Counted from the first letter of the stretch, positions 1-8,778 are shown. The stretch: 64,000 nucleotides of DNA from Microbacterium sp. SORGH_AS_0428 (GCF_031453615.1 NZ_JAVIZT010000001.1:62001-126000), one strand, 5' to 3'. The notes: a model not told the origin generated them from the sequence alone. Program-made: numbers and translations.

Positions 1-762
1 TCTCTGACCCGCAATCCGATCGCTGAGCCCGGTCTGCTCGGAGTGAATGCCGGCGCGGCCGTCGCCGTGGCCGTGTCCATCGCGGTCATGGGGATCGTCG
101 CCCCCTTCGCGTACTTCGCCGCTGCGCTGGTGGGCGCCGCGCTCGCCGGTGCCCTGGTGATGCTGCTGGGCGGCGTGCGCCGAGGTTCCGACCCCGTCCG
201 CCTCGTCCTCGCCGGAGCCGCCCTGTCGGTCGTTCTCGGTGCCCTCGCCCAGATCGTGATCGTCAACGGCGACGACATCGTCTTCGACCGTTTCCGCGCC
301 TGGGCGGTGGGTTCGTTGGCCGGGCGTGACGCGGACGTCCTGTGGCCCGCGACGATCCTGATCGGTCTCGGGATCCTCATCGCGCTTCTACTGTCGCGCA
401 TGTTGGACGCCGTCTCGCTCGGGACGGAGACCGCACGTGCTCTGGGGGCTCGTCCGTCCCTCGTATGGACCTGCTCCGGGCTCGCGGTCGTCCTGCTCGC
501 CGGCGGCGCAACGGCGGCGGCGGGTCCGATCGCGTTCGTCGGCCTCACGGCCCCCTACGTCGCTCGCCGACTCGTGGGGTCGGACCACCGCCGAGTGCTG
601 TTGCTCGCCATGCTGCTCGGTGCGGCGCTCGTGCTCTTCGCAGACCTCTTGGGGAGAGTCGTGGCTCCTCCCGGCGAGGTGGGGGTCGGCATCATGGTCG
701 CGATCCTCGGCGGACCCTTCTTCGTCGCGCTCGTTCGGCGCCGTCGTCTGGCTCCGCTATGA
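1..762 (+). CDS. FecCD-family ferric siderophore ABC permease, 5' truncated by window edge
   Basis: Membrane permease subunit of a siderophore (iron chelate) importer of the BtuC/FecCD/FhuB type. The reading frame is open from base 1 and starts with the family motif SLTRNPIAEPGLLGVNAGA, so the true start lies upstream of the window; the GTG at 43 is internal. About 253 residues are visible, with repeated hydrophobic segments and the conserved GPIAFVGLTAPYVARRLVG stretch near residue 175 of the visible part, which contacts the ATPase. It overlaps the next permease gene by four bases (ATGA at 759-762), so the two halves of the permease heterodimer are translationally coupled. Family call is firm; the transported chelate cannot be told. 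Confidence 0.93.
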   Translation, partial: SLTRNPIAEPGLLGVNAGAAVAVAVSIAVMGIVAPFAYFAAALVGAALAGALVMLLGGVRRGSDPVRLVLAGAALSVVLGALAQIVIVNGDDIVFDRFRAWAVGSLAGRDADVLWPATILIGLGILIALLLSRMLDAVSLGTETARALGARPSLVWTCSGLAVVLLAGGATAAAGPIAFVGLTAPYVARRLVGSDHRRVLLLAMLLGAALVLFADLLGRVVAPPGEVGVGIMVAILGGPFFVALVRRRRLAPL

Positions 763-1838
763 GAGAGATCACCGCGCTCCGGGCGCCGGGAGACCGCCGC
801 GTCGTGAGGTTCGGCCGTCTCACGCTTCTCGTGCGGGCGCGCACCGTTCTCGTGGTCTCGTCTCTTCTGGTCGTCGCGCTGTCCGCCGCGGCATTCGCCA
901 TGACCGTGGGGCGCTTCCCCGTTCCGTGGGATGCGGTGCTGCCCGCAGTCTTCGGGATCGGAGAGGACCCGGTGGCCGTACGCGCCGTGCAGGGCGTCCG
1001 ACTGCCGCGCGTGGTCAGCGCCATCGCAGCCGGCGCCGCGCTGGGCGTCTCCGCCTCCCTCTTCCAGTCGCTCGCGCGCAACGCGCTCGGATCACCCGAC
1101 GTCATCGGATTCACCACCGGCGCGGCGACTGGAGCGCTCGTTCAGATCGTTCTGTTCGGCGCACAGCCGAGCCAGGTCGCGATCGGGACAGTCGTCGGAG
1201 GCGCGGTGACGGCCGGACTGGTGCTCGTCCTGGCGCGGCGAGGGGGCGGCGTGACGGGGCGTCAGCTCATTCTCGTCGGCATCGGCATCGGTGCGATCGC
1301 CTCGGCTGTGAACGGTCTGCTGCTCGTGCGCGGCACGATCGACGCATCCAGCCAGGCCAACCTGTGGCTGTCGGGCTCGCTCGATGCTCGTCAATGGAGC
1401 CATGCGCTACCCGTGCTCGGTGCGGTGGCGATTCTGCTCCCGCTCATCGTCGTGCTCGCACGCCGAGCCGGTCTCATGGAGCTGGGCGATGACGTCGCCG
1501 CCCAACTCGGCGTGCGCGTCGAGCGGACGCGCTTCGCGCTCATCGTCTGCGCTGTCGCCCTCGCCGCTACGGCGACGGCGGCGGTCGGTCCGATCGCGTT
1601 CATCGCGCTGTCCGCACCGCAACTGGCGCGACGGCTGCTGCGCGCCGACGGGCCTCCGATCGTTGCGGCCGCCGCGATGGGGGCAGCGCTGCTGCTCTCC
1701 TCGGACCTCGTCACCCAACTGATGCCGGTGGGCTTCGCCGTGCCGGTCGGACGGATGACGGGCGTCGTGGGCGGCTTGTACCTGCTCTGGCTGTTGCTGC
1801 CCCGTCGCGGGGCCGTTCAAGGGAGGGGATGGCGTTGA
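759..1838 (+). CDS. FecCD-family ferric siderophore ABC permease, second subunit
   Basis: 359-residue membrane permease, partner of the preceding gene in a ferric siderophore importer. It begins with ATG in an ATGA overlap. A cytoplasmic N-terminus is followed by about nine to ten hydrophobic segments; the FecCD motif SLARNALGSPDVIGFTTGA lies near residue 105 and GPIAFIALSAPQLARRLL near residue 280. Length is normal for the family. It overlaps the downstream ATPase gene by ten bases, giving a permease-permease-ATPase order. The substrate-binding lipoprotein expected for such a system would be upstream of the window. The following oxidoreductase and siderophore-interacting protein support iron as the cargo. 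Confidence 0.94.
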   Translation: MREITALRAPGDRRVVRFGRLTLLVRARTVLVVSSLLVVALSAAAFAMTVGRFPVPWDAVLPAVFGIGEDPVAVRAVQGVRLPRVVSAIAAGAALGVSASLFQSLARNALGSPDVIGFTTGAATGALVQIVLFGAQPSQVAIGTVVGGAVTAGLVLVLARRGGGVTGRQLILVGIGIGAIASAVNGLLLVRGTIDASSQANLWLSGSLDARQWSHALPVLGAVAILLPLIVVLARRAGLMELGDDVAAQLGVRVERTRFALIVCAVALAATATAAVGPIAFIALSAPQLARRLLRADGPPIVAAAAMGAALLLSSDLVTQLMPVGFAVPVGRMTGVVGGLYLLWLLLPRRGAVQGRGWR

Positions 1839-2650
1839 CGCAAAACTCGCTGGAAGCGCGAGAACTCACGCTCGGCTATCACGAACACACGATCATCGAA
1901 GCGCTCGACGTGCTCATTCCGGAGGGCCGCGTGACGGTGATCGTCGGAGCGAATGCCTGCGGCAAATCTACGCTGCTGCGCGGTCTTGCACGCCTGCTCG
2001 TTCCGGCATCGGGGTGGGTCCTGCTCGGCGGCGAGGACATTCGTCGCATGCCGCCGAAAGTGTTGGCGCGGAGGGTGGGCTTCTTGCCCCAGACCGCGTC
2101 CGCGCCCGATGGCGTCACCGTCGCCGAGCTCGTCGCACGCGGGCGCTTTCCTCATCAGCGTCTGCTCCAGCAGTGGTCGCCGGAGGATGCGGCGGCGGTG
2201 AACGCCGCGATGCGTGCCACGGGTGTGAGCGGGCTGCGTGAGCGCGCCGTCGACGAACTGTCTGGGGGACAGCGTCAGCGGGTATGGATCGCAATGCTGT
2301 TGGCGCAGCAGACACCGGTCATGCTGCTGGATGAACCGACCACGTACCTCGACATCGCGCATCAGATGGAGGTGCTGGAACTCTGCCGTCGGCTCAACCG
2401 CGCCGAAGCGCGGACCGTCGTTCTGGTGCTGCACGATCTCGATCAGGCATGCCGCTACGCCGACCACCTGATCGTGATGCGTGAGGGGCGGATCCTCGGC
2501 AGCGGCTCTCCCGCGGATGTGATGACCGAACAGGTGCTCGCAGAGGCATTCGGGCTGCGCGCCCTGGTGCAGCCCCATCCCGTCACGGGGACACCGATGG
2601 TGGTGCCGATCGCCCCGCTGGACTCGACGGAACGGGAGAGCGTCGCATGA
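1829..2650 (+). CDS. Ferric siderophore ABC transporter ATP-binding protein (FecE/FepC type)
   Basis: 273-residue ATPase that powers the adjacent FecCD permeases. Walker A is GANACGKST (residues 40-48), the signature LSGGQ is at 144-148, and Walker B with the switch-side DEPTTYLD is at about 165-174, followed by the LHDLDQACRYAD H-loop region. The YLD after DEPT and the DLDQACRYADHL segment are typical of the FepC/FhuC/FecE branch. The gene starts inside the end of the second permease gene and ends in a four-base overlap with the following monooxygenase gene, so all five genes here look like one transcript. Confidence 0.95.
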   Translation: MALTQNSLEARELTLGYHEHTIIEALDVLIPEGRVTVIVGANACGKSTLLRGLARLLVPASGWVLLGGEDIRRMPPKVLARRVGFLPQTASAPDGVTVAELVARGRFPHQRLLQQWSPEDAAAVNAAMRATGVSGLRERAVDELSGGQRQRVWIAMLLAQQTPVMLLDEPTTYLDIAHQMEVLELCRRLNRAEARTVVLVLHDLDQACRYADHLIVMREGRILGSGSPADVMTEQVLAEAFGLRALVQPHPVTGTPMVVPIAPLDSTERESVA

Positions 2651-3768
2651 GCCTGTTTGCGGGATTCTCCGCAGCGCCGACCTGGATGCGCGGTGAAGCC
2701 TGGCGCCGGCCCGATTCACGCGTGGAGGAGCTCTTCTCCGGCGCTCCGATCGTCGATGCCGTGGTGATGGCGGAGGCGGCGGGTTTCGACGTCGCGTTCC
2801 GACCGGACGCCCTGACCCTCCCCGTGGACAGCGTCGGACGCGACCCTGCCCACTTGGGCCTGGACCCGATCGTGCAGACGGCGCAACTGGCCATGGCGAC
2901 GCGGACGATCGGATTGATCGCAACGGTCTCCGCGACGTTCACCGAGCCTTATGCGGCCGCGCGTCAGCTGGTCTCCCTCGAGCACCTCGCACCGGGGCGG
3001 ATCGGTTGGAACGTCGTCACCTCGCGAAGCGGCGATACGCAATTCTCACGGTCGAGGCCACCGAGCTCATCGGAGCGATGGCGACGTGCCGAGGAGTTCA
3101 TCGACGTCGTCGAATCGCTGCGACGCGGATTCCCCGCGGACGCCTTCGTCGTGGACCGTGCCGCGTCGGTGCTGGTGGACATCGAGCGAGTGCGACCCAT
3201 CGACCACGTCGGTGCGCACTTCCGGGTAGCAGGGCCGTTGCCGCTGCCGGTACCGTCCGAGCAGACCCTGCCGCTCATGGTGGCAGGTGGGGGAGAAGCC
3301 ACGGTGTCATTGGCGGGACGGCGGGCCGACGCGTTGTTCGCCGCGGCGATCGAAGCCGTGGACGCCGCGACCCAGCGTGCGGCGATCCAGGACGCGGCGG
3401 TCGCCGCGGGTCGGACAGAGCGACCGCGCCTGCTCCCCGGCATCAGCCTTCTGCTTGCCGACACACGTGAAGAGGCTGCCGAGATCGAGCGCGCGACCTA
3501 CCCGTCGGGCGGTGGGCGACGTACGGTCGGGCCGCACTGGTCCGTGGTGGGTACCGCCTCGGACGCCGTCGCCGCGATCGCCGCGCGAGCCCGTGCGGGC
3601 GTCATCGACGGCTTCATCGCTTTCCCGGTGGGTTCGTGGCACTCCGTCGAATTGCTGTGCGCATCCGTCATGCCGCGGCTTCGCGAGCTCGGACTCGTGG
3701 CTGTCACGCCGACCGCGCACTTTCGTCCACACGAGGTGCGCTCCTCACGCACAGAAGGATCAGAATGA
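2647..3768 (+). CDS. LLM class flavin-dependent oxidoreductase (NtaA/SnaA/DszA type)
   Basis: 373-residue luciferase-like monooxygenase domain protein of the FMN-dependent NtaA/SnaA/DszA branch. Visible family features are LEHLAPGRIGWNVVTS (about residues 114-130), RAEEFIDVV, the GAHFRVAGPLPLP segment and a C-terminal GVIDGFIAFP and VMPRLRELGL region. It is shorter than the usual roughly 430-450 residues because the segment between residues about 270 and 310 is compressed. It lies inside a siderophore uptake operon with four-base overlaps on both sides, so it probably works on the imported chelate or a related small molecule; that role is inference. No substrate can be read from sequence. Confidence 0.85.
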   Translation: MSLFAGFSAAPTWMRGEAWRRPDSRVEELFSGAPIVDAVVMAEAAGFDVAFRPDALTLPVDSVGRDPAHLGLDPIVQTAQLAMATRTIGLIATVSATFTEPYAAARQLVSLEHLAPGRIGWNVVTSRSGDTQFSRSRPPSSSERWRRAEEFIDVVESLRRGFPADAFVVDRAASVLVDIERVRPIDHVGAHFRVAGPLPLPVPSEQTLPLMVAGGGEATVSLAGRRADALFAAAIEAVDAATQRAAIQDAAVAAGRTERPRLLPGISLLLADTREEAAEIERATYPSGGGRRTVGPHWSVVGTASDAVAAIAARARAGVIDGFIAFPVGSWHSVELLCASVMPRLRELGLVAVTPTAHFRPHEVRSSRTEGSE

Positions 3769-4646
3769 GCAAAGCGGCAGACGCAGAGGATGCGGAACGT
3801 GACCTGTGGGGAACACGGATCGAGAGGGTGCCCACACTCGGTCGGCGTCTGCTCCGTGTGGTGGGCGCGCGCCATCTCGCTCCCCGTTATCGCCGGATCA
3901 CCTTCCGGGCGGAGGATCTGCACGATGGGTTTCCCTTCCGTGCCTTCGCGCCGAGCGACCACGTCAAGCTGTTCTTTCCCGATCCGCTGAGCGGTCGGCT
4001 CGCCTTTCCGGTGGTCACGGACCACGGTTGGCACGTACCGCCGGAGCTCGGCACGCCGATCTTCCGCGATTACACGGTGCGCGGGTACGAACGGGAGGCG
4101 GGAGAGCTCACGATCGATTTCGTCGTGCATCCTCACGGCATCGCAGGCTCGTGGGCCGCGCGTGCGCGACCCGGGGACGAGATCGGCCAGCTCGGGCCGC
4201 GCGGAAACATCCTCTTTCCCACGGATTACCCGCACTATCTGGCGGCGGGAGATGAGACAGCGCTGCCGGCGATCATGCGTGTCCTCGAGGAGGCGCCGAT
4301 CGGCTCTCGGGTCACCGCAGTGGTGGAGGTGGACGGTGCCGCTGACGAACAGCCGCTGGACGTCCGGGACGGGGTCGACGCGGACATTCGCTGGGTGCAC
4401 CGTATCGGTGCGCGCGTCGTCGGCGGAGGCTGTTCGCCGCTCGAAACCGCCATCAGATCCGTGCCCCTGCCCGGCTCGGAACCCGCGTTCGTCTTCGTCG
4501 CGGGCGAAGCGACGGCGCTGACACCCATACGCCGTTACCTCCGGCGAGAGCTGGGCCTTGCGAAGGTTCGCGTGGACGTCGACGGGTATTGGAAGCAGGG
4601 CGTCACCAACCTGGATCATCACGCCGAGCTCGACGACGACTCGTAG
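3765..4646 (+). CDS. Siderophore-interacting protein (SIP family ferric-siderophore reductase)
   Basis: 293-residue FAD/NAD(P)H-binding protein of the SIP/ViuB family, which reduces ferric siderophores in the cytoplasm to release iron. The ATG at 3765 overlaps the upstream stop and begins MSKAADAEDAE. An N-terminal FAD-binding barrel carries the diagnostic FRDYTVRGYE (near residue 104) and IAGSWAARARPGDEIGQLGPRG; the C-terminal NAD(P)H domain carries FVAGEATALTPIRRYLRREL and ends in the typical YWKQGVTNLDH. Last gene of the iron operon. Import by the ABC system followed by reduction here gives a complete uptake-and-release pathway. Confidence 0.94.
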   Translation: MSKAADAEDAERDLWGTRIERVPTLGRRLLRVVGARHLAPRYRRITFRAEDLHDGFPFRAFAPSDHVKLFFPDPLSGRLAFPVVTDHGWHVPPELGTPIFRDYTVRGYEREAGELTIDFVVHPHGIAGSWAARARPGDEIGQLGPRGNILFPTDYPHYLAAGDETALPAIMRVLEEAPIGSRVTAVVEVDGAADEQPLDVRDGVDADIRWVHRIGARVVGGGCSPLETAIRSVPLPGSEPAFVFVAGEATALTPIRRYLRRELGLAKVRVDVDGYWKQGVTNLDHHAELDDDS

Positions 4647-4694
4647 GTCGGCGGACGCATCGCCGACGCACGGCCTACGCATACGCGCGACTGG

Positions 4695-4706
4695 AACGAT
4701 CCGCCC
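4695..4706 (+). promoter_or_regulatory. Leaderless -10 element for the GH28 gene
   Basis: AACGAT at 4695-4700 is followed by exactly six bases and then the GTG start at 4707, with no Shine-Dalgarno sequence. The spacing matches the leaderless pattern seen repeatedly in this window, although the hexamer departs from TAnnnT at its first base. Confidence 0.4.
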
Positions 4707-6170
4707 GTGCGGAACCGATTCGTCGCTGTGGGCACGATGCTTGCTCTCCTGGTGCTCAGCGGGTGTGCCGGCCCGGCCGGGATCTCGTCGGCCGGACAGC
4801 TCGCCTCGGGGGACCGGCGCCAGGTCTCCGAACCCGTCGCGCCCATCCGGACCTGTGCGACGGTGTCAGCTCAACGCACCCTGACAGGCGGTGCGGGCGA
4901 CGACGCCGACGAGGCTGCACCGCCCGACACCGCACGTATCCAGCAGGCGCTCGACGATTGCGCCAGGACCGACGATTCGGTCGTGGCGGTTCGGCTGGCC
5001 GCATCCGACACGCTGACCGACTTCCTGAGCGGTCCGTTGACCGTGCGCCAGGGTGAAGTCCTCCTCCTCGATTCGACGGTGACGCTCTACGGCTCACGCA
5101 ATCCCGCCGACTACCAGATCGCGGGTCGAGAGACCTGTGGCACGGTGGGCAGAAGCGGCGGTGGGTGCGCGCCGCTGCTGACTCTCTCCGGTGCGCACAC
5201 CGGTCTGACGTCGGCACCCGATGCGGCAGGGCGCCAGGGCCGCATCGACGGACGCGGGGGACAGACGATGTGGGGAGCGCAGCAGAGCTGGTGGGACCTC
5301 GCACAGGCGGCGAAGGGCCACGGGATGCAGAACGTGCCGCGGCTCGTCCAAGCGTCGAAGGCGGATGACGTCACCTTGCACGACATCGACCTCGTCGACG
5401 CCGCCGGCATCCATGTGTCCTTCCAGGATGCGGATGGGCTCACGGTCTGGGGCGTGCGCATCCAGACACCCGCGACCGCGCGGAACACCGACGGGATCGA
5501 CCCGGCAGGAGCGACCGACGTCACCATCGCCGACTCGTGGATCATGGACGGCGACGACGGCATCGCCATCAAGGCCGGCTCAGAGCCGTCGGCGCACATC
5601 TCGATCCTCGGGAACCACTTCTTCGGAACCCACGGCATCTCGATCGGCAGCGAGACGACGGCCGGCGTGAGCGACGTGCTCGTCGCCGACGACACCGTCA
5701 GCGGCACCGACGCACTCGGCAACGCGAGCGCGGCATCCACCGGCATCCGGATCAAGAGCTCGCCCAAGGTCGGCGGCATCGTGCGGCAGGTGACGTACCG
5801 CCGCATCTGCCTAGATGCCGTCAAGGCTCCGCTCGACATCGATCCGTTCTACGGCGGCTCGAACGGTCCGAACGTCCCGCGGTTCCAGGACATCGTGGTG
5901 TCGGACCTGCGCGCCACGAACTCGCCACGGGGCGCGACCTCGGTGCTGAAAGGAGCGGACGCCGCGCATCCGCTGCGCGTGCGACTCGAGAACATCGATG
6001 TGGATGCGCGCCCGGTACAGGCCTCGGACGCGGACATCACCGCCGCCGGTGTCGTCTTCGGCGGAGCGGAGTTGAGTTCGGAGAGTTCCGACGTGCACGT
6101 CTCGGATGCGGATGCGCCGACCCCCGCCGAGGCGACGCCGTGCGTGTTCCCGTCCTATCCCGCGCTGTGA
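4707..6170 (+). CDS. Glycoside hydrolase family 28 (polygalacturonase-like) lipoprotein
   Basis: 487-residue exported protein. A short N-terminal signal ends in the lipobox LVLSGC, so it is probably anchored to the outer face of the membrane. The body is a right-handed beta-helix with the GH28 signature elements in order: NTDGIDP (about residue 262), DDGIAIK (about 285), the HGISIGSE block (about 310) and RIKSSPK (about 350). These contain the three catalytic aspartates and the family histidine. GH28 enzymes hydrolyse pectic galacturonans, which fits a plant- or soil-associated life. It stands alone, with no sugar transporter beside it. The GTG start sits six bases after a -10-like hexamer. 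Confidence 0.9.
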   Translation: MRNRFVAVGTMLALLVLSGCAGPAGISSAGQLASGDRRQVSEPVAPIRTCATVSAQRTLTGGAGDDADEAAPPDTARIQQALDDCARTDDSVVAVRLAASDTLTDFLSGPLTVRQGEVLLLDSTVTLYGSRNPADYQIAGRETCGTVGRSGGGCAPLLTLSGAHTGLTSAPDAAGRQGRIDGRGGQTMWGAQQSWWDLAQAAKGHGMQNVPRLVQASKADDVTLHDIDLVDAAGIHVSFQDADGLTVWGVRIQTPATARNTDGIDPAGATDVTIADSWIMDGDDGIAIKAGSEPSAHISILGNHFFGTHGISIGSETTAGVSDVLVADDTVSGTDALGNASAASTGIRIKSSPKVGGIVRQVTYRRICLDAVKAPLDIDPFYGGSNGPNVPRFQDIVVSDLRATNSPRGATSVLKGADAAHPLRVRLENIDVDARPVQASDADITAAGVVFGGAELSSESSDVHVSDADAPTPAEATPCVFPSYPAL

Positions 6171-6172
6171 CG

Positions 6173-6224
6173 CGAGAGGTGTGTCACTCCTTCGGAGTCG
6201 AGAGGTGTGTCACTCCTTCGGAGT
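6173..6224. repeat. 26-bp perfect tandem duplication spanning the permease stop codon
   Basis: The 26-mer at 6173-6198 is repeated perfectly at 6199-6224. Each copy contains the small palindrome ACTCC-TTC-GGAGT, so each could fold into a short hairpin. The second copy encodes the last codons and stop of the minus-strand permease gene; the first copy lies just beyond that stop, between two convergent genes, and may assist termination. Confidence 0.85.
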
Positions 6225-7709
6225 GGAGACGACCCGCGGCGTCGCCGGATTCAGGAAGTCGCCGGTGCCGACCCGCGAGTGACGCCGGGAGTACGCGAAG
6301 TAGATCCCGACGCCGAGGGCGAGCCAGATGAGGAAGCGCAGCCACGTCTCGACCGAGAGGTTCAGCATCAGGTACGTGCAGATCAGGGCGGAGATGATCG
6401 GCAGCACGGGGCTCCACGGCACGCGGAAGCCGCGCTTCAGATCAGGCCGGGTGCGACGCAGGACCACGACACCGACAGACACCAGCACGAACGCCGACAG
6501 TGTGCCGATGTTGACCATCTGCTCGAGCACGCCCACGGGGGTGACACCCGCGACGACGGCGACGATGACCGTCACCACGATCGAGATGACCCACGGGGTG
6601 CGCCAGCGCGCGTGCACGCGCGCCAGCTTCTGCGGGAGCAGGCCGTCGCGCGACATCGCGAAGATGATGCGCGTCGCACCGATGAGCAGTGTCAGCACGA
6701 CGGTCGTGAGACCGGCGACCGCGCCGGCCGAGATCACCGTCGCCATCCAGGACTGTCCGTGGTACGCGAACGCGTTGGCGAGGGCGGCGTCAGGGTCGAG
6801 GTCGCGGTACGAGACCATGCCGGTCACCACGAGCGCGACGGCGCAGTAGAGGATCGTGCAGATGATGAGCGAGGCGATGATGCCGATCGGCATGTCGCGC
6901 TGCGGGCGCCGCGTCTCCTCCGCCGTGGTGGCGACGACATCGAACCCGATGTAGGCGAAGAACACGAGCGCTGCGCCGGCGAGGATGCCGCCGACGCCGA
7001 ACGTGGCCGGCTCGATGCCGGAGAGGAACTGCAGGAGCGGCTGCGTGAGGCCGGAAGCGGATGCGGTGCTCTCGGCCGCCGGCACGAACGGGGTGTAGTT
7101 GGCCGGATTGACGAACATGAGACCCGCGACGATGACGAACAGCACGATGAAGAGCTTCACCGCGACCAGGACGAGATTGACCCGCAGCGACTCCTTGATG
7201 CCGATCGTCATCAGGGTGCCGAGGACCAGGACGAGCAGGATGGCCGGCACGTCCACCACGCCGCCGTGCGAGAGCCGCTCCGGGAGCACGATGCCGAGCT
7301 GTTCGAGGAAGGCGCCGAGGTACGCGCTCCATCCCTGCGCGACCACGCTCGCTCCGAGGAACATCTCGAGGATGAGGTCCCATCCGATGATCCAGGCGAA
7401 GAACTCGCCGAGCGACGCGTACGAGAACGTGTACGCCGAACCCGACACCGGCACGGTCGAGGCGAACTCGGCGTAACACATGGCCGCGAGGGCGCAGGCG
7501 ATCGCGGCGATCACGAAACTGACGACGATCGACGGACCGGCGACCTCGTGTGCGGCACGTCCCGTGAGCGTGAAGATTCCCGCGCCGATCACGACACCGA
7601 CGCCGAAGACGGTGAGATCGAGCGCGCCGAGCGACTTCTTGAGGCGGAACTCCGGTTCCTCGGTGTCGGCGATGGACTGCTCGACCGACTTGGTGCGGAG
7701 AAGACTCAC
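6210..7709 (-). CDS. APC-superfamily amino acid permease
   Basis: 499-residue integral membrane amino acid transporter of the APC superfamily. The GTG at 7709 (V-S-L-L-R-T-K-S) is preferred over the upstream ATG at 7751 because related actinobacterial permeases begin MSLLRTKSVEQ and the region upstream is not conserved in style; GAAAGCGAG precedes it. The first transmembrane segment has the APC motif GVGVVIGAGIFTLTGRAAHEVAGP, the glycine-rich unwound helix that binds substrate; about twelve hydrophobic segments follow. FAYIGFDVVATTAEETRRPQRDMPIGI in the middle is typical of cationic amino acid transporters of the CAT/YfnA type. The last residues STPKE lie in a tandem 26-bp duplication. Monocistronic. 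Confidence 0.92.
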   Translation of the reverse strand: MSLLRTKSVEQSIADTEEPEFRLKKSLGALDLTVFGVGVVIGAGIFTLTGRAAHEVAGPSIVVSFVIAAIACALAAMCYAEFASTVPVSGSAYTFSYASLGEFFAWIIGWDLILEMFLGASVVAQGWSAYLGAFLEQLGIVLPERLSHGGVVDVPAILLVLVLGTLMTIGIKESLRVNLVLVAVKLFIVLFVIVAGLMFVNPANYTPFVPAAESTASASGLTQPLLQFLSGIEPATFGVGGILAGAALVFFAYIGFDVVATTAEETRRPQRDMPIGIIASLIICTILYCAVALVVTGMVSYRDLDPDAALANAFAYHGQSWMATVISAGAVAGLTTVVLTLLIGATRIIFAMSRDGLLPQKLARVHARWRTPWVISIVVTVIVAVVAGVTPVGVLEQMVNIGTLSAFVLVSVGVVVLRRTRPDLKRGFRVPWSPVLPIISALICTYLMLNLSVETWLRFLIWLALGVGIYFAYSRRHSRVGTGDFLNPATPRVVSTPKE

Positions 7710-7965
7710 GTGGTGCTCGCTTTCGACGGATTCCGTGGCGTCCGGAGCCACTCAGGGAGGATAGCCGCCGTCGAGAGCGTGTGCAGGGTGTGTCCCGCCG
7801 TGTGTACAACTGCGCGCAGGAGTGGTATCCAACGGGGGGCGCGCGCCGCATCCCTCTTGCACGTCGGCGGATTTTCCCGGCTCGGGGCCGAAGCGCGGCG
7901 AAGTGATCGGGTGTGCACTGGAGACATGACCGGTTCGGGCCGCATCCCGGAAGCAGTCGTGCGTC

Positions 7966-8778
7966 GTGGCGGCGGCGTCGCGGTGTTCCTGGGCGTCTCG
8001 TTTCGGCGTGACGTGGCTCGTGTGGGCGCCGTTGGTGACGCAGGCGCAACAGGGCGCGCTCACCACCGTTCCGTGGACGTTCTTCTTCGGCTCTCTCGGA
8101 CCGGCGTGCGCAGCCGTGGCCGCATCCGTCTGGGAAGGCGGATGGCGTGAGGTGGCGCGGTGGGCGCGGCGCGCGTTCTCCTTGCGGTTCGCTGCGCGGT
8201 GGTGGATCGCCGCGATCGGTATGCCTGTGGCCTACTTCGTCATCGGATACGGAGTCGCGACGGTGGTGACGGGGGCATGGCCCGATGCCTCGCAGTTCGG
8301 CGCGACCGACAAACTGCCCGGCCTGGCGTGGCCGCTGGTGGCTGTCGTGTGGGTCGTGACGTTCGGGCTGGGGGAGGAGTCGGGCTGGCGCGGGTGGCTC
8401 CTGCCCGCCCTCACCCGCAGGATGTCCGTCTTCTGGGCGACGCTCATCGTCGCCGCGGTGTGGATCGCCTGGCACGCTCCCGCGTTCCTCTTCAACCCCA
8501 CCTACACCGCTATGGGCCCTGGGATCATCGGCTGGATGCTCGCCCTCGTGACGGGGTCGTTCCTCCTGTCGTGGATGGCGCAGGGTGCACGTTGGAGCAT
8601 CGTGCCGGTGCTGATCTGGCATGCCGGGTTCGATCTGCTGACGGCCGCCGATCAATCCGCGGGCGTCATCGCGTCGACGATCAGCGCGATCGTCATGGCG
8701 CAGGGGGCGGTGTGCGCGTGGTTGCTGTGGCGAGATGCTCGCGCGCGCCGAGTGCCCGCCCCTATGCTCAGCCCATGA
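7966..8778 (+). CDS. CPBP family intramembrane glutamic endopeptidase, N-terminus apparently frameshifted
   Basis: Membrane protease-like protein of the CPBP (CAAX protease/bacteriocin-processing, Abi) family. The catalytic motifs are intact: EESGWRGWLLP, WHAPAFLF and the third motif HAGFD, all within hydrophobic helices. The intact frame starts at GTG 7966, but its first residues are unlike the family. Another frame starting at ATG 7926 gives MTGSGRIPEAVV and then GGVAVFLGVSF, which is exactly the expected first helix and would join GVTWLVWAPL if one T were removed from TTT at 8001-8003. So the gene probably spans 7926-8778 with a one-base insertion (mutation or sequencing error). It ends in an ATGA overlap with the next small gene. 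Confidence 0.8.
   Translation: MAAASRCSWASRFGVTWLVWAPLVTQAQQGALTTVPWTFFFGSLGPACAAVAASVWEGGWREVARWARRAFSLRFAARWWIAAIGMPVAYFVIGYGVATVVTGAWPDASQFGATDKLPGLAWPLVAVVWVVTFGLGEESGWRGWLLPALTRRMSVFWATLIVAAVWIAWHAPAFLFNPTYTAMGPGIIGWMLALVTGSFLLSWMAQGARWSIVPVLIWHAGFDLLTAADQSAGVIASTISAIVMAQGAVCAWLLWRDARARRVPAPMLSP
8763..8774 (+). promoter_or_regulatory. Leaderless -10 element TATGCT inside the end of the CPBP gene
   Basis: TATGCT at 8763-8768, then six bases, then the ATG at 8775. It would give the small downstream gene its own leaderless transcript even if the frameshifted CPBP gene is not translated. Confidence 0.5.
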
